Origin: Flavobacterium filum DSM 17961
GTDB taxonomy: Bacteria > Bacteroidota > Bacteroidia > Flavobacteriales > Flavobacteriaceae
Direction of reading: 5' to 3'
DNA length: 64,000 nucleotides
NCBI RefSeq assembly: GCF_000425465.1
Contig: NZ_KE384381.1
Coordinates: forward strand, 122,929 to 186,928
The notes below the pieces were generated by a model that saw nothing but the letters and a program-made list of their open reading frames with translations, made no database searches and was not told the DNA's origin. Below are positions 25,257 to 34,460 of the stretch, one piece after another. Each line of letters starts with the position of its first letter. The first letter of the stretch is position 1. The translations under genes and the position numbers were made by a program.

Positions 25257-26882
25257 ATGTTAAAAGGATTTTTTCACGTGCCCAAAGCCATCAACGAACC
25301 CGTAAAATCATACGCTCCAAACAGTCCTGAGAAAGCTGCCGTTTTAGCTGCTTACAAAGAAATGTGGAACAAACAAATCGATGTTCCTTTATATATCGGT
25401 AACGAAGAAATTCGCACCGGAAACACAAGAAACATGAGTGCACCACACGATCACAAACACATCGTGGGAACCTATCATTTAGCCGAGAAAAGTCACATTG
25501 AAAAAGCTATAGCAAACGCATTAGCATCCAGAAAAGCGTGGGCAGCAATGCCGTGGGAACAACGTGCTGCCATTTTCTTAAAAGCTGCCGAATTGATAGC
25601 CGGACCATACCGTGCCAAAATCAATGCTGCCACTATGATAGCTCAATCCAAAACCATTCACCAAGCTGAAATTGATGCTTCGTGTGAATTAATCGACTTT
25701 TTGCGATACAATGTTGAATTCATGACACAAATTTACAACGACCAACCTACGTCCGATTCTTCTGTTTGGAACCGTGTAGAATACCGTCCGTTAGAAGGAT
25801 TTGTATATGCTATCACACCATTTAACTTTACCGCCATTGCTGCCAATCTTCCTGCTAGTGCAGCCATGATGGGCAACGTTGTTGTTTGGAAACCAAGTGA
25901 TAGCCAAGTTTTTTCAGCCAAAATTATCATCGATGTTTTCAAAGAAGCTGGTGTTCCGGATGGCGTAATCAATGTTGTTTTTGGTGATCCGGTAATGATT
26001 TCAGATACCATTTTTGAACATCCTGATTTTGCCGGAATTCATTACACCGGTTCAACGTTTGTTTTCAAAGAAATCTGGAAAAAAATCGGAACCAATATTC
26101 ATAAATACAAAACCTATCCAAGAATCGTTGGTGAAACAGGTGGAAAAGATTTCGTTCTCGCTCATCCAAGTGCCAACGTAAAACAAGTGGCTACAGGATT
26201 AATTCGAGGAGCATTTGAATTTCAAGGACAAAAATGTTCAGCAGCTTCAAGAGCATACATACCAAAAAGTTTGTGGCCAGCCGTTGAAGCCGAATTAAAA
26301 TCAGAAATGGCAACCATCAAAATGGGTTCGCCGGAAGATTTTTCAAATTTCTTTACAGCCGTAATTCACGAAGGTTCGTTTGATAAATTAGCCAAATTTA
26401 TTGACCAAGCTAAAAAAGACAACGATGCCGAAGTAATCATCGGTGGAAACTATGACAAATCGGTTGGTTATTTTGTTGAACCAACTGTTATCTTAACTTC
26501 CAATCCAAAATATGCCACAATGGAAACCGAGTTATTCGGACCGGTTTTGACCATTTATGTTTACGATGACAAAAAATGGAAAGAAACCTTAACCTTGATT
26601 GATGAAACTTCAGAATACGCCTTAACCGGAGCAGTATTCAGTCAAGATCGTTATGCCATTACAGAAGCTACGCAAGCGTTGGAAAACAGTGCCGGAAACT
26701 TCTACATAAACGACAAACCAACCGGAGCTGTAGTGGGAATGCAACCGTTTGGCGGAGCAAGAGCTTCAGGAACCAACGACAAAGCCGGTTCTGCTCAGAA
26801 CTTGTTGCGTTGGGTTTCACCAAGAACCATTAAAGAAACCTTTGTAACACCAGAAAATTATAGATACCCATTTTTAGGTTAA
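25257..26882 (+). CDS. pruA: L-glutamate gamma-semialdehyde (1-pyrroline-5-carboxylate) dehydrogenase
   Basis: A 541-residue aldehyde dehydrogenase that oxidises glutamate semialdehyde to glutamate with NAD+, the second step of proline breakdown. Start and end are typical of stand-alone P5CDH (MLKGFFHVPKAINEPVKSYAP). The catalytic motifs are ITPFNFTAIAANLP, the NAD-binding GSTFVFKEIW, IVGETGGKDF with the general-base Glu, and FEFQGQKCSAASRAYIP with the nucleophile Cys; MQPFGGARASGTNDKAG is the family's C-terminal signature. No proline dehydrogenase domain is fused and no putA is adjacent. Monocistronic with a strong terminator. Confidence 0.95.
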   Translation: MLKGFFHVPKAINEPVKSYAPNSPEKAAVLAAYKEMWNKQIDVPLYIGNEEIRTGNTRNMSAPHDHKHIVGTYHLAEKSHIEKAIANALASRKAWAAMPWEQRAAIFLKAAELIAGPYRAKINAATMIAQSKTIHQAEIDASCELIDFLRYNVEFMTQIYNDQPTSDSSVWNRVEYRPLEGFVYAITPFNFTAIAANLPASAAMMGNVVVWKPSDSQVFSAKIIIDVFKEAGVPDGVINVVFGDPVMISDTIFEHPDFAGIHYTGSTFVFKEIWKKIGTNIHKYKTYPRIVGETGGKDFVLAHPSANVKQVATGLIRGAFEFQGQKCSAASRAYIPKSLWPAVEAELKSEMATIKMGSPEDFSNFFTAVIHEGSFDKLAKFIDQAKKDNDAEVIIGGNYDKSVGYFVEPTVILTSNPKYATMETELFGPVLTIYVYDDKKWKETLTLIDETSEYALTGAVFSQDRYAITEATQALENSAGNFYINDKPTGAVVGMQPFGGARASGTNDKAGSAQNLLRWVSPRTIKETFVTPENYRYPFLG

Positions 26883-26901
26883 TCAAAAAAACACATTTTA
26901 T

Positions 26902-26935
26902 AAAGTCCGGATAGTTTTTATTCGGACTTTTTTTT
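26902..26935 (+). terminator. Rho-independent terminator after pruA
   Basis: AAAGTCCG (26902-26909) pairs with CGGACTTT (26923-26930) and is followed by a T-run. Confidence 0.85.
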
Positions 26936-26984
26936 ATATTTGATAGATTAATAATCTAATTTTCAAAACCATACTGCTTTGCCA

Positions 26985-29246
26985 ATGAAAACTAAAATTA
27001 CACTTCTATTTTTAATTTTAAGTCTCTATGCTTTTTCACAAAAAGAGAATTATGCACTTTTAAAAGAGCATACCAAGACCAATATTTTATACGATCAGGT
27101 TTTTGAACTTTCAAAAATCACCAAAGAAAAGAAAACAGAAATTTCAGCTATGTATTTCAGACAAGTATATCATGAAATTCAACGAGCTGATTACCTTCAA
27201 CGGTTACCTAAATATGAAGAACTCAAAAAAGTTGCCGATAATGCCTTTTTTGAAAAACAGATTCCGTTATCCGTTTTACTTTCTGAAGTAGAAACTATAA
27301 AACCGGAAGCTTTTGAAAACAATAGCATTAGCAAAAACAGCAATAATCAATTTATAAAAAATTCTAATGAATTGGAATTTGATGTTCATGAAATAACGTT
27401 GATGGCTCCATTGGTTTCTAAATCAAAAAAACAAAACGTTGAATTTATTCTAAAAGAAAATCAAATTTTCAACACAACAAACAGAATAATTTCAAATCTT
27501 TCCATTCGAATTAATGAAAGTGAAATGTGGCAAACAATTCACATTAACCAACCTTTCTCTTTACATTTTAATAGCTACGGAAAACAACCAATCTATTTCA
27601 AAATAGCTTTTACTGACGGTTCAACAAAATATATCAATTCCACAATTGACATTCTAGGAAATACTTCTGAAAACAATCAATCAGCACTTGCTCAAACCAT
27701 CACGGCTACCATTCCTTTTCAAGGTTTTGGGGAAAGTCAAGCCTATTTAGGACAAGGTGAATATGAAATCTACTTAGATAATGTTGATCAAGTGTTGGAT
27801 AAACCTATTTTTCTTTTAGATGGTTTTGACCCGGGAGATTCTAGAAGTGCTGACTTAATTTATTCGCTTTTGAATTACGGAAATTCAGGAGATAATTTAG
27901 GAGATATTGTTCGAAATGAAGGATTTGATATCATAGTACTTAATTTTCCGCAATATTCACCTGAAGAAGGTATAATTATTGACGGTGGTGCCGATTTTAT
28001 TCAACGAAACGCAATGGTTTTTGTAGAACTACTCAACCAAATTAATGCTCAAAAAGTGGGAACAGAAAAAAATGTGGTGATTGGTCCAAGCATGGGAGGG
28101 CTAATTTCCCGATATGCACTTCGTTACATGGAAATGAACAATCTTAATCATGACACCCGTTTATATCTTTCATTTGATTCACCGCATTTAGGAGCCAATG
28201 TACCAATCGGTTTCCAACATTTATTCAATTACATGGCAAATGGTCCATTGGGTGATGTTACTCTACAAGAAGTTGTTTCTTCTGTAATTGGTAGTTCTGC
28301 CGCTAAACAGATGTTAATAGATCATTACCTTGGTCATTTACAAGCCGGAAGTACAACTGAATTTAACAATTCCATTCAACTACCAACAGGTGCACCCAAC
28401 TTTAGAACCGTTTTTCAAAATGAATTAAACACAATGGGATTTCCTCAAGATACACGTAACATCGCTATTTCTAATGGAAGCAGCAATGGAATGATGACCG
28501 GAACTCCTGGAATGTTTGTTCTAAACGATTATACCGTAAACGCTTCTGCCACCCAACGTGCAAGAATTGATGTTCGCTTTACTCCACCAGCAGGCGTTTC
28601 CAATCAATTGGTTAGCCGTTTTAGAGCACAACAAAATATTATCATTTGGATAACCGTTTTTTCTAGCCAAGCAAATGCTGCATCTCCCTCTACTTCATCC
28701 GGTTTAGATGCTGCTCCAGGCGGTATGTTTAATGTTGGTGATTTTGCTGATGGCGGAAGTGGAAATCCAACGTTAGATGATTTTTTAGCCAATTTAGAAA
28801 TTGACCGTTTTTGCTTTATTCCTGCTTTGAGTTCATTAGCAATTACAAATCCCAATTGGTATTCAACAATAGATTCATCGTCGTCAACTCCTTTTGTGGC
28901 TACTTATGTTCCAACTATAAATGAAGATCATGTGACTTTAACCGATGGAAATGTAGCATTTGCTTTAAATGAAATTTTAAATCCGCCACTTTCCATTCAA
29001 CCAAAAAATGTTTTTCAAATAGTGGTGAAAAATCCAATTGGAAATACAATTGAAATAAAAAGCAATGAGCAAATTACAAATGCAAGCATAAGCATTTATG
29101 ATATTTCAGGCAAAAAAGTATTTTCAAGAAAGAATGTAACAATTGAAAATGAACTACAATTGAATGTTCAATTACTTTCTGGTTTTTATACCTTAAAAAT
29201 TGAAACAGAAGAAAAATCTTTCACTCAAAAAGTGATTAAAAATTAA
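26985..29246 (+). CDS. Secreted alpha/beta-hydrolase-like protein with T9SS type A sorting domain
   Basis: A 753-residue exported protein. It has a signal peptide (MKTKITLLFLILSLYAFSQ), starting at the ATG at 26985 rather than the TTG at 26979. The central region resembles PGAP1/lipase-type hydrolases: KPIFLLDGFDPGDSR, then VVIGPSMGGLISRYALRYM with the nucleophile-elbow Ser369, and YLSFDSPHLGANVPIGFQH. The C-terminal ~75 residues (NASISIYDISGKKVFSRKN ... GFYTLKIETEEKSFTQKVIKN) are a type A T9SS sorting domain, so the protein should cross the outer membrane by T9SS. Substrate unknown. Confidence 0.85.
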   Translation: MKTKITLLFLILSLYAFSQKENYALLKEHTKTNILYDQVFELSKITKEKKTEISAMYFRQVYHEIQRADYLQRLPKYEELKKVADNAFFEKQIPLSVLLSEVETIKPEAFENNSISKNSNNQFIKNSNELEFDVHEITLMAPLVSKSKKQNVEFILKENQIFNTTNRIISNLSIRINESEMWQTIHINQPFSLHFNSYGKQPIYFKIAFTDGSTKYINSTIDILGNTSENNQSALAQTITATIPFQGFGESQAYLGQGEYEIYLDNVDQVLDKPIFLLDGFDPGDSRSADLIYSLLNYGNSGDNLGDIVRNEGFDIIVLNFPQYSPEEGIIIDGGADFIQRNAMVFVELLNQINAQKVGTEKNVVIGPSMGGLISRYALRYMEMNNLNHDTRLYLSFDSPHLGANVPIGFQHLFNYMANGPLGDVTLQEVVSSVIGSSAAKQMLIDHYLGHLQAGSTTEFNNSIQLPTGAPNFRTVFQNELNTMGFPQDTRNIAISNGSSNGMMTGTPGMFVLNDYTVNASATQRARIDVRFTPPAGVSNQLVSRFRAQQNIIIWITVFSSQANAASPSTSSGLDAAPGGMFNVGDFADGGSGNPTLDDFLANLEIDRFCFIPALSSLAITNPNWYSTIDSSSSTPFVATYVPTINEDHVTLTDGNVAFALNEILNPPLSIQPKNVFQIVVKNPIGNTIEIKSNEQITNASISIYDISGKKVFSRKNVTIENELQLNVQLLSGFYTLKIETEEKSFTQKVIKN

Positions 29247-29265
29247 CTTTTAAGCTAAATTAACT

Positions 29266-29299
29266 ACGAATGCAAAAATCATTTCTTGCATTCGTGGTT
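29266..29299. terminator. Bidirectional terminator
   Basis: ACGAATGCAA (29266-29275) pairs perfectly with TTGCATTCGT (29286-29295) between two convergent genes, with T-rich DNA on the + side and A-rich on the other. Confidence 0.75.
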
Positions 29300-29929
29300 T
29301 TAAACTTTAAACTTCAACGGCAAATGCACCACTTTCTTCGTTTCAAAAAATTCTTCCGAAAAATAATCGGATAAGTTATAAAGTGTTGCTTTTGGGAAAT
29401 CTTTTAATTCTTCAGTCAAATCGCCTCCTTTTAAATATAAAATTCCGTTTTTAAGTTCGTGATTATTTTGTTTTTTGATTTTGTCTTTTATCCAAGATAC
29501 AAAATCAGGCATGTTAGTAACGGCTCGACTCACGATAAAATCAAAATCGCCTTTGACATTTTCAGCCCGCATTTGCTCAGCTTTTACATTTTTTAAATCT
29601 AAAGCGGTTGCCACTTCATTGACCACTTTTATTTTTTTGGCAATCACATCAATCAAATAAAAACGCGTTTCCGGAAACAAAATCGCTAACGGAATACCTG
29701 GAAAACCACCGCCGGTTCCCACATCTAAAACCGTTGATTTCGGTTGAAATTCCATTACTTTGGCAATACCTAATGAATGTAAAACGTGTTTCACGTACAA
29801 TTCGTCAATATCTTTTCGAGATATTACATTAATTTTGGCATTCCATTCGGGATACAATTCGCCTAATTTTTTAAACTGAACTATTTGATTTTCAGATAAA
29901 TTAGGAAAATACTTCAAAATTTCTTCCAT
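29300..29929 (-). CDS. rsmG: 16S rRNA (guanine527-N7)-methyltransferase
   Basis: A 209-residue class I methyltransferase of the GidB/RsmG family, which methylates N7 of G527 in 16S rRNA. The motifs are present: ISRKDIDELYVKHVLHSLGIAK, the SAM-binding VLDVGTGGGFPGIPLAILFPE, FYLIDVIAKKIKVVNEV, and the catalytic-site segment FDFIVSRAVTNMPDFVSW. Its length is normal for Bacteroidota. Single gene, convergent with the T9SS cargo gene. Confidence 0.95.
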   Translation of the reverse strand: MEEILKYFPNLSENQIVQFKKLGELYPEWNAKINVISRKDIDELYVKHVLHSLGIAKVMEFQPKSTVLDVGTGGGFPGIPLAILFPETRFYLIDVIAKKIKVVNEVATALDLKNVKAEQMRAENVKGDFDFIVSRAVTNMPDFVSWIKDKIKKQNNHELKNGILYLKGGDLTEELKDFPKATLYNLSDYFSEEFFETKKVVHLPLKFKV

Positions 29930-29945
29930 TTTGTGTCATTTTTAA

Positions 29946-29953
29946 CAAAAGTA
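29946..29953 (-). promoter_or_regulatory. -7 promoter box for rsmG
   Basis: TACTTTTG on the - strand matches TAnnTTTG, 16 nt before the ATG. Confidence 0.45.
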
Positions 29954-30010
29954 AACATTTTGGTGTTGAAATTTTATCAAAAGTTACACGTTATGAAATA
30001 GATTAATACT

Positions 30011-30018
30011 TAACTTTG
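30011..30018 (+). promoter_or_regulatory. -7 promoter box for the desaturase gene
   Basis: TAACTTTG matches TAnnTTTG, 19 nt before the ATG at 30038. Confidence 0.5.
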
Positions 30019-30037
30019 AAAAAATTTTTTTAATTAC

Positions 30038-31132
30038 ATGAATACCACTATTCCAACTTTTTCTAAACAAGACAATCTTAAGTTTTTTAGAACCCTAAAC
30101 AGTCGAGTAAACAATTACTTCAAAGAAAATAACCTTCAAAAAACCGGAAACTGGAAATTACACTTGAAAACGATAGTAATGTTTTCCATTTTTCTTACTC
30201 CTTACTTCTTCCTTCTGGCAATGGATATGCCATTTTGGACGTACATTTTACTTAACGTCGTAATTGGAGTTGGAATGGCAGGCGTTGGTATGAACGTGAT
30301 GCACGATGGCAATCACGGTTCGTATTCCAACAAACCTTGGTTAAACAAAATCATGGGTGGAAGCATTTATATTCTCGCCGGAAATGTTTATAATTGGCAA
30401 GTGCAACACAATGTTTTACACCATACCTACACCAATATTGTTGGTCATGACGAAGATTTAGATGCCGGAAGAATCATCCGTTTCTCAAAACAAGCGGAAT
30501 GGAAATACTTCCATAAATTTCAACATTACTATTCTGTGTTTTTATATGGCCTATTAACTTTCAATTGGGCAATTACGACCGATTTCAAACAAATGAGAGC
30601 CTATTTAAAACGTAAATTATCGTATGGAGAGCCGAAAAGTCCAAAAATTTTATGGACAACCTTGATCATCACCAAAGTAATTTACTTTTCAATTTGGTTA
30701 GTTATTCCTATGGTTTTAGGTATCACCTGGTGGAAAGTACTATTAGGTTTTGCAGTTATGCATTACACAGCCGGTTTAATTTTAAGTATCGTTTTCCAAT
30801 TGGCTCATGTTGTAGAAGAAACAACCAATCCTGTTCCGGATGAAAATGGCGAAATCGAAAATACTTGGGCCATTCACCAATTGTTTACCACTGCCAATTT
30901 TGCTCCAAAAAACTGGATTGTAAACTGGTACACCGGAGGTTTAAATCACCAAATCGAACACCACATTTTTCCTCATATCAGCCATATTCACTACGGTAAA
31001 ATTGCTGATATAGTTAGAGAAACTGCCAAAGAATGTAATCTTCCGTATCATGAATTTAAAACCATGAGAGCTGCTGTTATTGCTCATTTCAAACATTTGA
31101 AAGAGCTAGGTCAAGAACCTCAAATGGCATAG
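30038..31132 (+). CDS. Membrane fatty acid desaturase (acyl-lipid/acyl-CoA type)
   Basis: A 364-residue integral membrane di-iron enzyme. The three histidine boxes are HDGNH (His89-His93), HNVLHH (His124-His129) and HQIEHH (His304-His309); the last has Gln in place of the first variable residue, as in front-end and delta-6-like desaturases, although no cytochrome b5 domain is fused. Four to six membrane helices are visible (MFSIFLTPYFFLLAMD, YILLNVVIGVGMAGVGM, VIYFSIWLVIPMVLGITWW). It introduces a cis double bond in membrane acyl chains; regiospecificity cannot be told. Single gene with its own promoter. Confidence 0.92.
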   Translation: MNTTIPTFSKQDNLKFFRTLNSRVNNYFKENNLQKTGNWKLHLKTIVMFSIFLTPYFFLLAMDMPFWTYILLNVVIGVGMAGVGMNVMHDGNHGSYSNKPWLNKIMGGSIYILAGNVYNWQVQHNVLHHTYTNIVGHDEDLDAGRIIRFSKQAEWKYFHKFQHYYSVFLYGLLTFNWAITTDFKQMRAYLKRKLSYGEPKSPKILWTTLIITKVIYFSIWLVIPMVLGITWWKVLLGFAVMHYTAGLILSIVFQLAHVVEETTNPVPDENGEIENTWAIHQLFTTANFAPKNWIVNWYTGGLNHQIEHHIFPHISHIHYGKIADIVRETAKECNLPYHEFKTMRAAVIAHFKHLKELGQEPQMA

Positions 31133-31170
31133 ATTACTATTTAAATTTAAACACACAAAACACAACTATA

Positions 31171-32355
31171 ATGAATTCGTTATCGGATAGAATTAACAAT
31201 TTATCTACCTCTCAAACTTTGGCAATGGCAGCATTGGCTAGAGAATTAAAAGCCCAAGGAAAAGACATTATCAGCTTAAGTTTAGGCGAACCTGATTTTA
31301 ATACGCCCGATTTCATCAAAGAAGCAGCCAAAAAAGCCATTGATGAAAATTATAGCACTTACACGCCTGTTGACGGTTATGCCGAATTGAAAGAAGCCAT
31401 TTGCCGTAAATTCAAAAGAGACAACAATCTCGATTACAAACCGGCAAATATTGTGGTTTCAACCGGAGCAAAACAATCACTTTACAACATTGCTCAATGT
31501 ATGTTGAATGAAGGTGACGAAGTTATTCTACCCGCTCCTTATTGGGTGAGTTACTACGAAATCATTAAATTATCCGGTGGTGTTCCGGTTGAAGTTCCAA
31601 CCTCAGTTGAAACCGATTTCAAAATCACTCCAGAACAATTAGAAAAAGCCATCACACCCAAAACCAAGATGATTTGGTACAGTTCGCCTTGCAACCCAAG
31701 CGGATCTGTTTATAGTCGTGAAGAATTTACAGCCATTGCCAAAGTGTTGGAAAAATACCCAAACATTTACGTAGTGGCCGATGAAATCTACGAACACATC
31801 AATTTTTCAGGCACTTTTTGCAGCATTGCCTCCATTCCGGGTATGTTCGATAGAACCATCACGGTGAATGGTGTGGCCAAAGCATTCGCGATGACAGGAT
31901 GGAGAATTGGTTACATCGGAGCTCCGGAATTCATCGCAAAAGCATGCACTAAAATGCAAGGACAAGTGACTTCAGGAGCCAATTCTATCGCTCAACGAGC
32001 TACGATTGCCGCTGTGGATGCCGACCCAAAAGTGCTGAATTACATGGTAGAAGCCTTTCATAAAAGAAGAGATTTAGTCGTTGGTTTAATCAAAGAAATT
32101 CCGGGACTAAAAATCAACGTTCCCGAAGGTGCATTTTATGTTTTTCCGGTTGTATCATCCTTCTTCGGTAAAACGTTACGCGGTACATTCATCAAAGACG
32201 CAACCGATTTCTCAATGTATTTATTAGCCGAAGCCAACGTAGCCACCGTAACCGGAGATGCTTTTGGAAACCCCGATTGCATTCGCTTTTCTTACGCCAC
32301 CAGCGAAGAATTGTTGATTGAAGCCATGCGAAGAATCAAAGAAGTTTTAGCATAA
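31171..32355 (+). CDS. PLP-dependent aminotransferase class I/II (aspartate aminotransferase type)
   Basis: A 394-residue cytosolic enzyme of the AspC/AatA type (fold type I). Family motifs: DIISLSLGEPDFNTPDFI, VVSTGAKQSLYN, YSSPCNPSGSVYS, VVADEIYEHINF and the Schiff-base segment VAKAFAMTGWRIGYIG with the PLP-binding lysine. The C-terminus has the substrate-binding arginine region IRFSYATS. Aspartate-2-oxoglutarate transamination is the most likely reaction; related enzymes can also use prephenate or aromatic amino acids. Confidence 0.92.
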   Translation: MNSLSDRINNLSTSQTLAMAALARELKAQGKDIISLSLGEPDFNTPDFIKEAAKKAIDENYSTYTPVDGYAELKEAICRKFKRDNNLDYKPANIVVSTGAKQSLYNIAQCMLNEGDEVILPAPYWVSYYEIIKLSGGVPVEVPTSVETDFKITPEQLEKAITPKTKMIWYSSPCNPSGSVYSREEFTAIAKVLEKYPNIYVVADEIYEHINFSGTFCSIASIPGMFDRTITVNGVAKAFAMTGWRIGYIGAPEFIAKACTKMQGQVTSGANSIAQRATIAAVDADPKVLNYMVEAFHKRRDLVVGLIKEIPGLKINVPEGAFYVFPVVSSFFGKTLRGTFIKDATDFSMYLLAEANVATVTGDAFGNPDCIRFSYATSEELLIEAMRRIKEVLA

Positions 32356-32423
32356 TACAAAAGCCTCAAGGTGAACATGCCCCAAAAAGTTAGACACTAT
32401 TTGGGGCTTTTTTTATAACTTTG

Positions 32424-32571
32424 GCGTGACCACAAGGGTCGGGCTTTTCGTTGCAAGTCCTCGCCCAAAGGTTGGTTTTTGTCGGGTTGTGCTCGGCTTC
32501 TTTGGTCGCCGGCACAACCCGCAAAAACTCAACCTTTGTGCTGCGGGCTTTCCACTTCAATCCCTCACGCA
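32424..32571 (+). repeat. Dispersed long-hairpin intergenic element, copy 3 (diverged)
   Basis: The ends GGGCTTTTCGTTGCAAG and GCGGGCTTTCCACTTCAATC resemble the ends of the element at 24973-25119. The interior holds a very strong hairpin: CAAAGGTTGG...CGGGTTGTGC and GCACAACCCG...CAACCTTTG pair over ~27 bp with one mismatch and one bulge. It is clearly more GC-rich than the neighbouring genes. No gene is predicted here. Confidence 0.6.
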
Positions 32572-32590
32572 AACCCTACTCAATTAGAAT

Positions 32591-33760
32591 ATGAAAACAA
32601 AAATCCTCCTACTCGGTTCCGGAGAACTCGGAAAAGAATTTGTCATTGCCGCACAACGCATCGGCCAAACGGTAATTGCTGTAGACAATTATGAAAATGC
32701 TCCTGCCATGCAAGTTGCACACGGTTTTGAAGTTATCAATATGTTAGACGGAGTAGAACTCGACCGAATTGTTGCCAAACACCAACCCGATTTCATTGTT
32801 CCCGAAATTGAAGCCATAAGAACCGAACGTTTTTATGATTATGAACAACAAGGCATAACCGTTGTTCCATCTGCAAAAGCAGCCAATTTCACCATGAACC
32901 GAAAAGCTATTCGCGATTTGGCTGCCAAAGAAATAGGTTTACGAACAGCTAATTACCGCTATGCCACTTCAGCAGAAGAATTGCAAAAAGCAGTTTCAGA
33001 AGTTGGAATTCCTTGCGTGGTGAAACCATTAATGAGTTCCTCCGGAAAAGGACAATCCACCATCAAATCAACCGAAGATATTGCCAAAGCGTGGAATTAT
33101 GCTGTAGAAGGTTCTCGTGGTGATGTAGTGGAAGTTATTGTAGAAGCTTTTGTTACTTTTTATTCAGAAATCACCTTATTAACCGTCACTCAAAACAACA
33201 ATTTACCCACTTTATTTTGTGCTCCGATTGGTCACCGACAAGAACGTGGGGATTATCAGGAAAGTTGGCAACCCGCAAAAGTTTCTGAAAAAGACATTTT
33301 GGAAGCTCAAGAAATGGCTCGCAAAGTAACCGAAGCTTTAGGCGGTGCCGGATTATTTGGAGTAGAATTTTTCCTAACCAATGAAGGCGTTTATTTCTCC
33401 GAATTATCACCAAGACCACATGATACCGGAATGGTAACCTTAGCAGGAACCCAAAATTTCAACGAATTTGAATTGCATTTACGAGCTGTTTTAAGTCTGC
33501 CGATAGCCGAAATTACCTTAGAAAAAGCTGGAGCAAGTGCCGTTATTTTAGCATCTGAAAATTCAAACCATCCCATTTATTCGGGAATGGAACAAATTGC
33601 AGCTTTACCCAAAACCGATTTCAGAATTTTTGGAAAACCTACTTCACGACCGTATAGAAGAATGGGCGTTGCCTTGGTAAATGATTCGTTAGACACACCC
33701 ATCGAAGAAATTATTGAACGAGCAAAAGCAGCAGCAAAATTGGTAAAAGTAAATGCATAA
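32591..33760 (+). CDS. purT: Formate-dependent phosphoribosylglycinamide formyltransferase
   Basis: A 389-residue ATP-grasp enzyme that makes formyl-GAR from GAR, formate and ATP in purine synthesis. The N-terminal domain begins [21 protein letters not shown]; the ATP-grasp domain has [19 protein letters not shown] (phosphate-binding loop), [37 protein letters not shown], and [31 protein letters not shown] with the Mg-binding acidic residues. Length is typical. Its TAA shares an A with the ATG of the next gene (TAATG). Confidence 0.96.
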   Translation: MKTKILLLGSGELGKEFVIAAQRIGQTVIAVDNYENAPAMQVAHGFEVINMLDGVELDRIVAKHQPDFIVPEIEAIRTERFYDYEQQGITVVPSAKAANFTMNRKAIRDLAAKEIGLRTANYRYATSAEELQKAVSEVGIPCVVKPLMSSSGKGQSTIKSTEDIAKAWNYAVEGSRGDVVEVIVEAFVTFYSEITLLTVTQNNNLPTLFCAPIGHRQERGDYQESWQPAKVSEKDILEAQEMARKVTEALGGAGLFGVEFFLTNEGVYFSELSPRPHDTGMVTLAGTQNFNEFELHLRAVLSLPIAEITLEKAGASAVILASENSNHPIYSGMEQIAALPKTDFRIFGKPTSRPYRRMGVALVNDSLDTPIEEIIERAKAAAKLVKVNA

Positions 33761-34335
33761 TGACCTTGATTTTAGACAACATAGCCAAAATTGTTTCCCT
33801 TACTGAAGCGGAAAAAGAATTGTTTTTGTCTAAAATTGAAACCAAACAATACAAAGCCAAAACCATTTTGCACAATGCCGGAGAAATTTGCAAACATTCC
33901 TATTTTGTTAATTCCGGATTAGTGCGAAGTTTCAATATCAATGATAATATTGTAGAACATGTTTTGCATTTTGCTTGCGAAGGCTGGTGGATTGGCGATA
34001 TGTACAGTTTACTTTCTCAAAAACCCGGCAATCTCTTCATTGAAGTAATGGAAGATGCCGAAGTTGTTCTGTTATCCAAAGAAAATCAAGAACAACTGTA
34101 TTTTGAAATACCAAAATTAGAACGCTTCTTTAGAATTTTAACCGAAAAATCCTTGGTAGCTCATCAAGAACGATTGATGGATAATTTAAGTTTATCAGCC
34201 GAAGAACGATTTGATAAATTTTGCAAACGCTATCCTACGCTCATTCAACGCGTACCTCAAAAACAAATTGCTTCCTATATAGGAGTAACCCCTGAGTTTT
34301 TTAGCAAAATGAAAAGCCGAATGTTGAGGAAATAG
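33760..34335 (+). CDS. Crp/Fnr-family transcriptional regulator
   Basis: A 191-residue protein: an N-terminal cyclic-nucleotide-binding-like beta barrel (YKAKTILHNAGEICKHSYFVNSGLVRSF, VLHFACEGWWIGDMYSLLS) and a C-terminal helix-turn-helix (QKQIASYIGVTPEFFSKMKSRMLRK). It lacks a cysteine cluster like that of Fnr, and ligand is unknown. Overlaps the purT stop by 1 nt, so it is probably co-translated with purT; a functional link is not obvious. Bacteroidota carry many short regulators of this type. Confidence 0.87.
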   Translation: MTLILDNIAKIVSLTEAEKELFLSKIETKQYKAKTILHNAGEICKHSYFVNSGLVRSFNINDNIVEHVLHFACEGWWIGDMYSLLSQKPGNLFIEVMEDAEVVLLSKENQEQLYFEIPKLERFFRILTEKSLVAHQERLMDNLSLSAEERFDKFCKRYPTLIQRVPQKQIASYIGVTPEFFSKMKSRMLRK

Positions 34336-34342
34336 TCTTCCG

Positions 34343-34374
34343 TTGTCAGTTGTCGGTTTTCTGACAACTGACAA
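34343..34374. repeat. 12-bp inverted repeat, probable terminator of the Crp-like gene
   Basis: TTGTCAGTTGTC (34343-34354) and GACAACTGACAA (34363-34374) form a perfect 12-bp stem with an 8-nt loop 7 nt after the stop codon. Copies of the unit GTTGTC/GACAAC continue on both sides. There is no strong T-run, so termination is likely but not certain. Confidence 0.6.
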
Positions 34375-34423
34375 ACGACAACTTTCTTAACCTACATTAA
34401 GTGCCAAACCTTTTCTTTGGTTG

Positions 34424-34431
34424 TAAATTTG
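34424..34431 (+). promoter_or_regulatory. -7 promoter box for the pirin gene
   Basis: TAAATTTG matches TAnnTTTG and lies 29 nt before the ATG at 34461. An in-frame start at 34401 would be upstream of the promoter, which supports the shorter protein. Confidence 0.5.
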
Positions 34432-34460
34432 TATCATCAATAACACAAAATCTTTTAGTT

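Noticed and set aside
34401..34460. Longer start for the pirin gene
   Set aside because: The extension overlaps the promoter box at 34424-34431 and does not match pirin N-termini.
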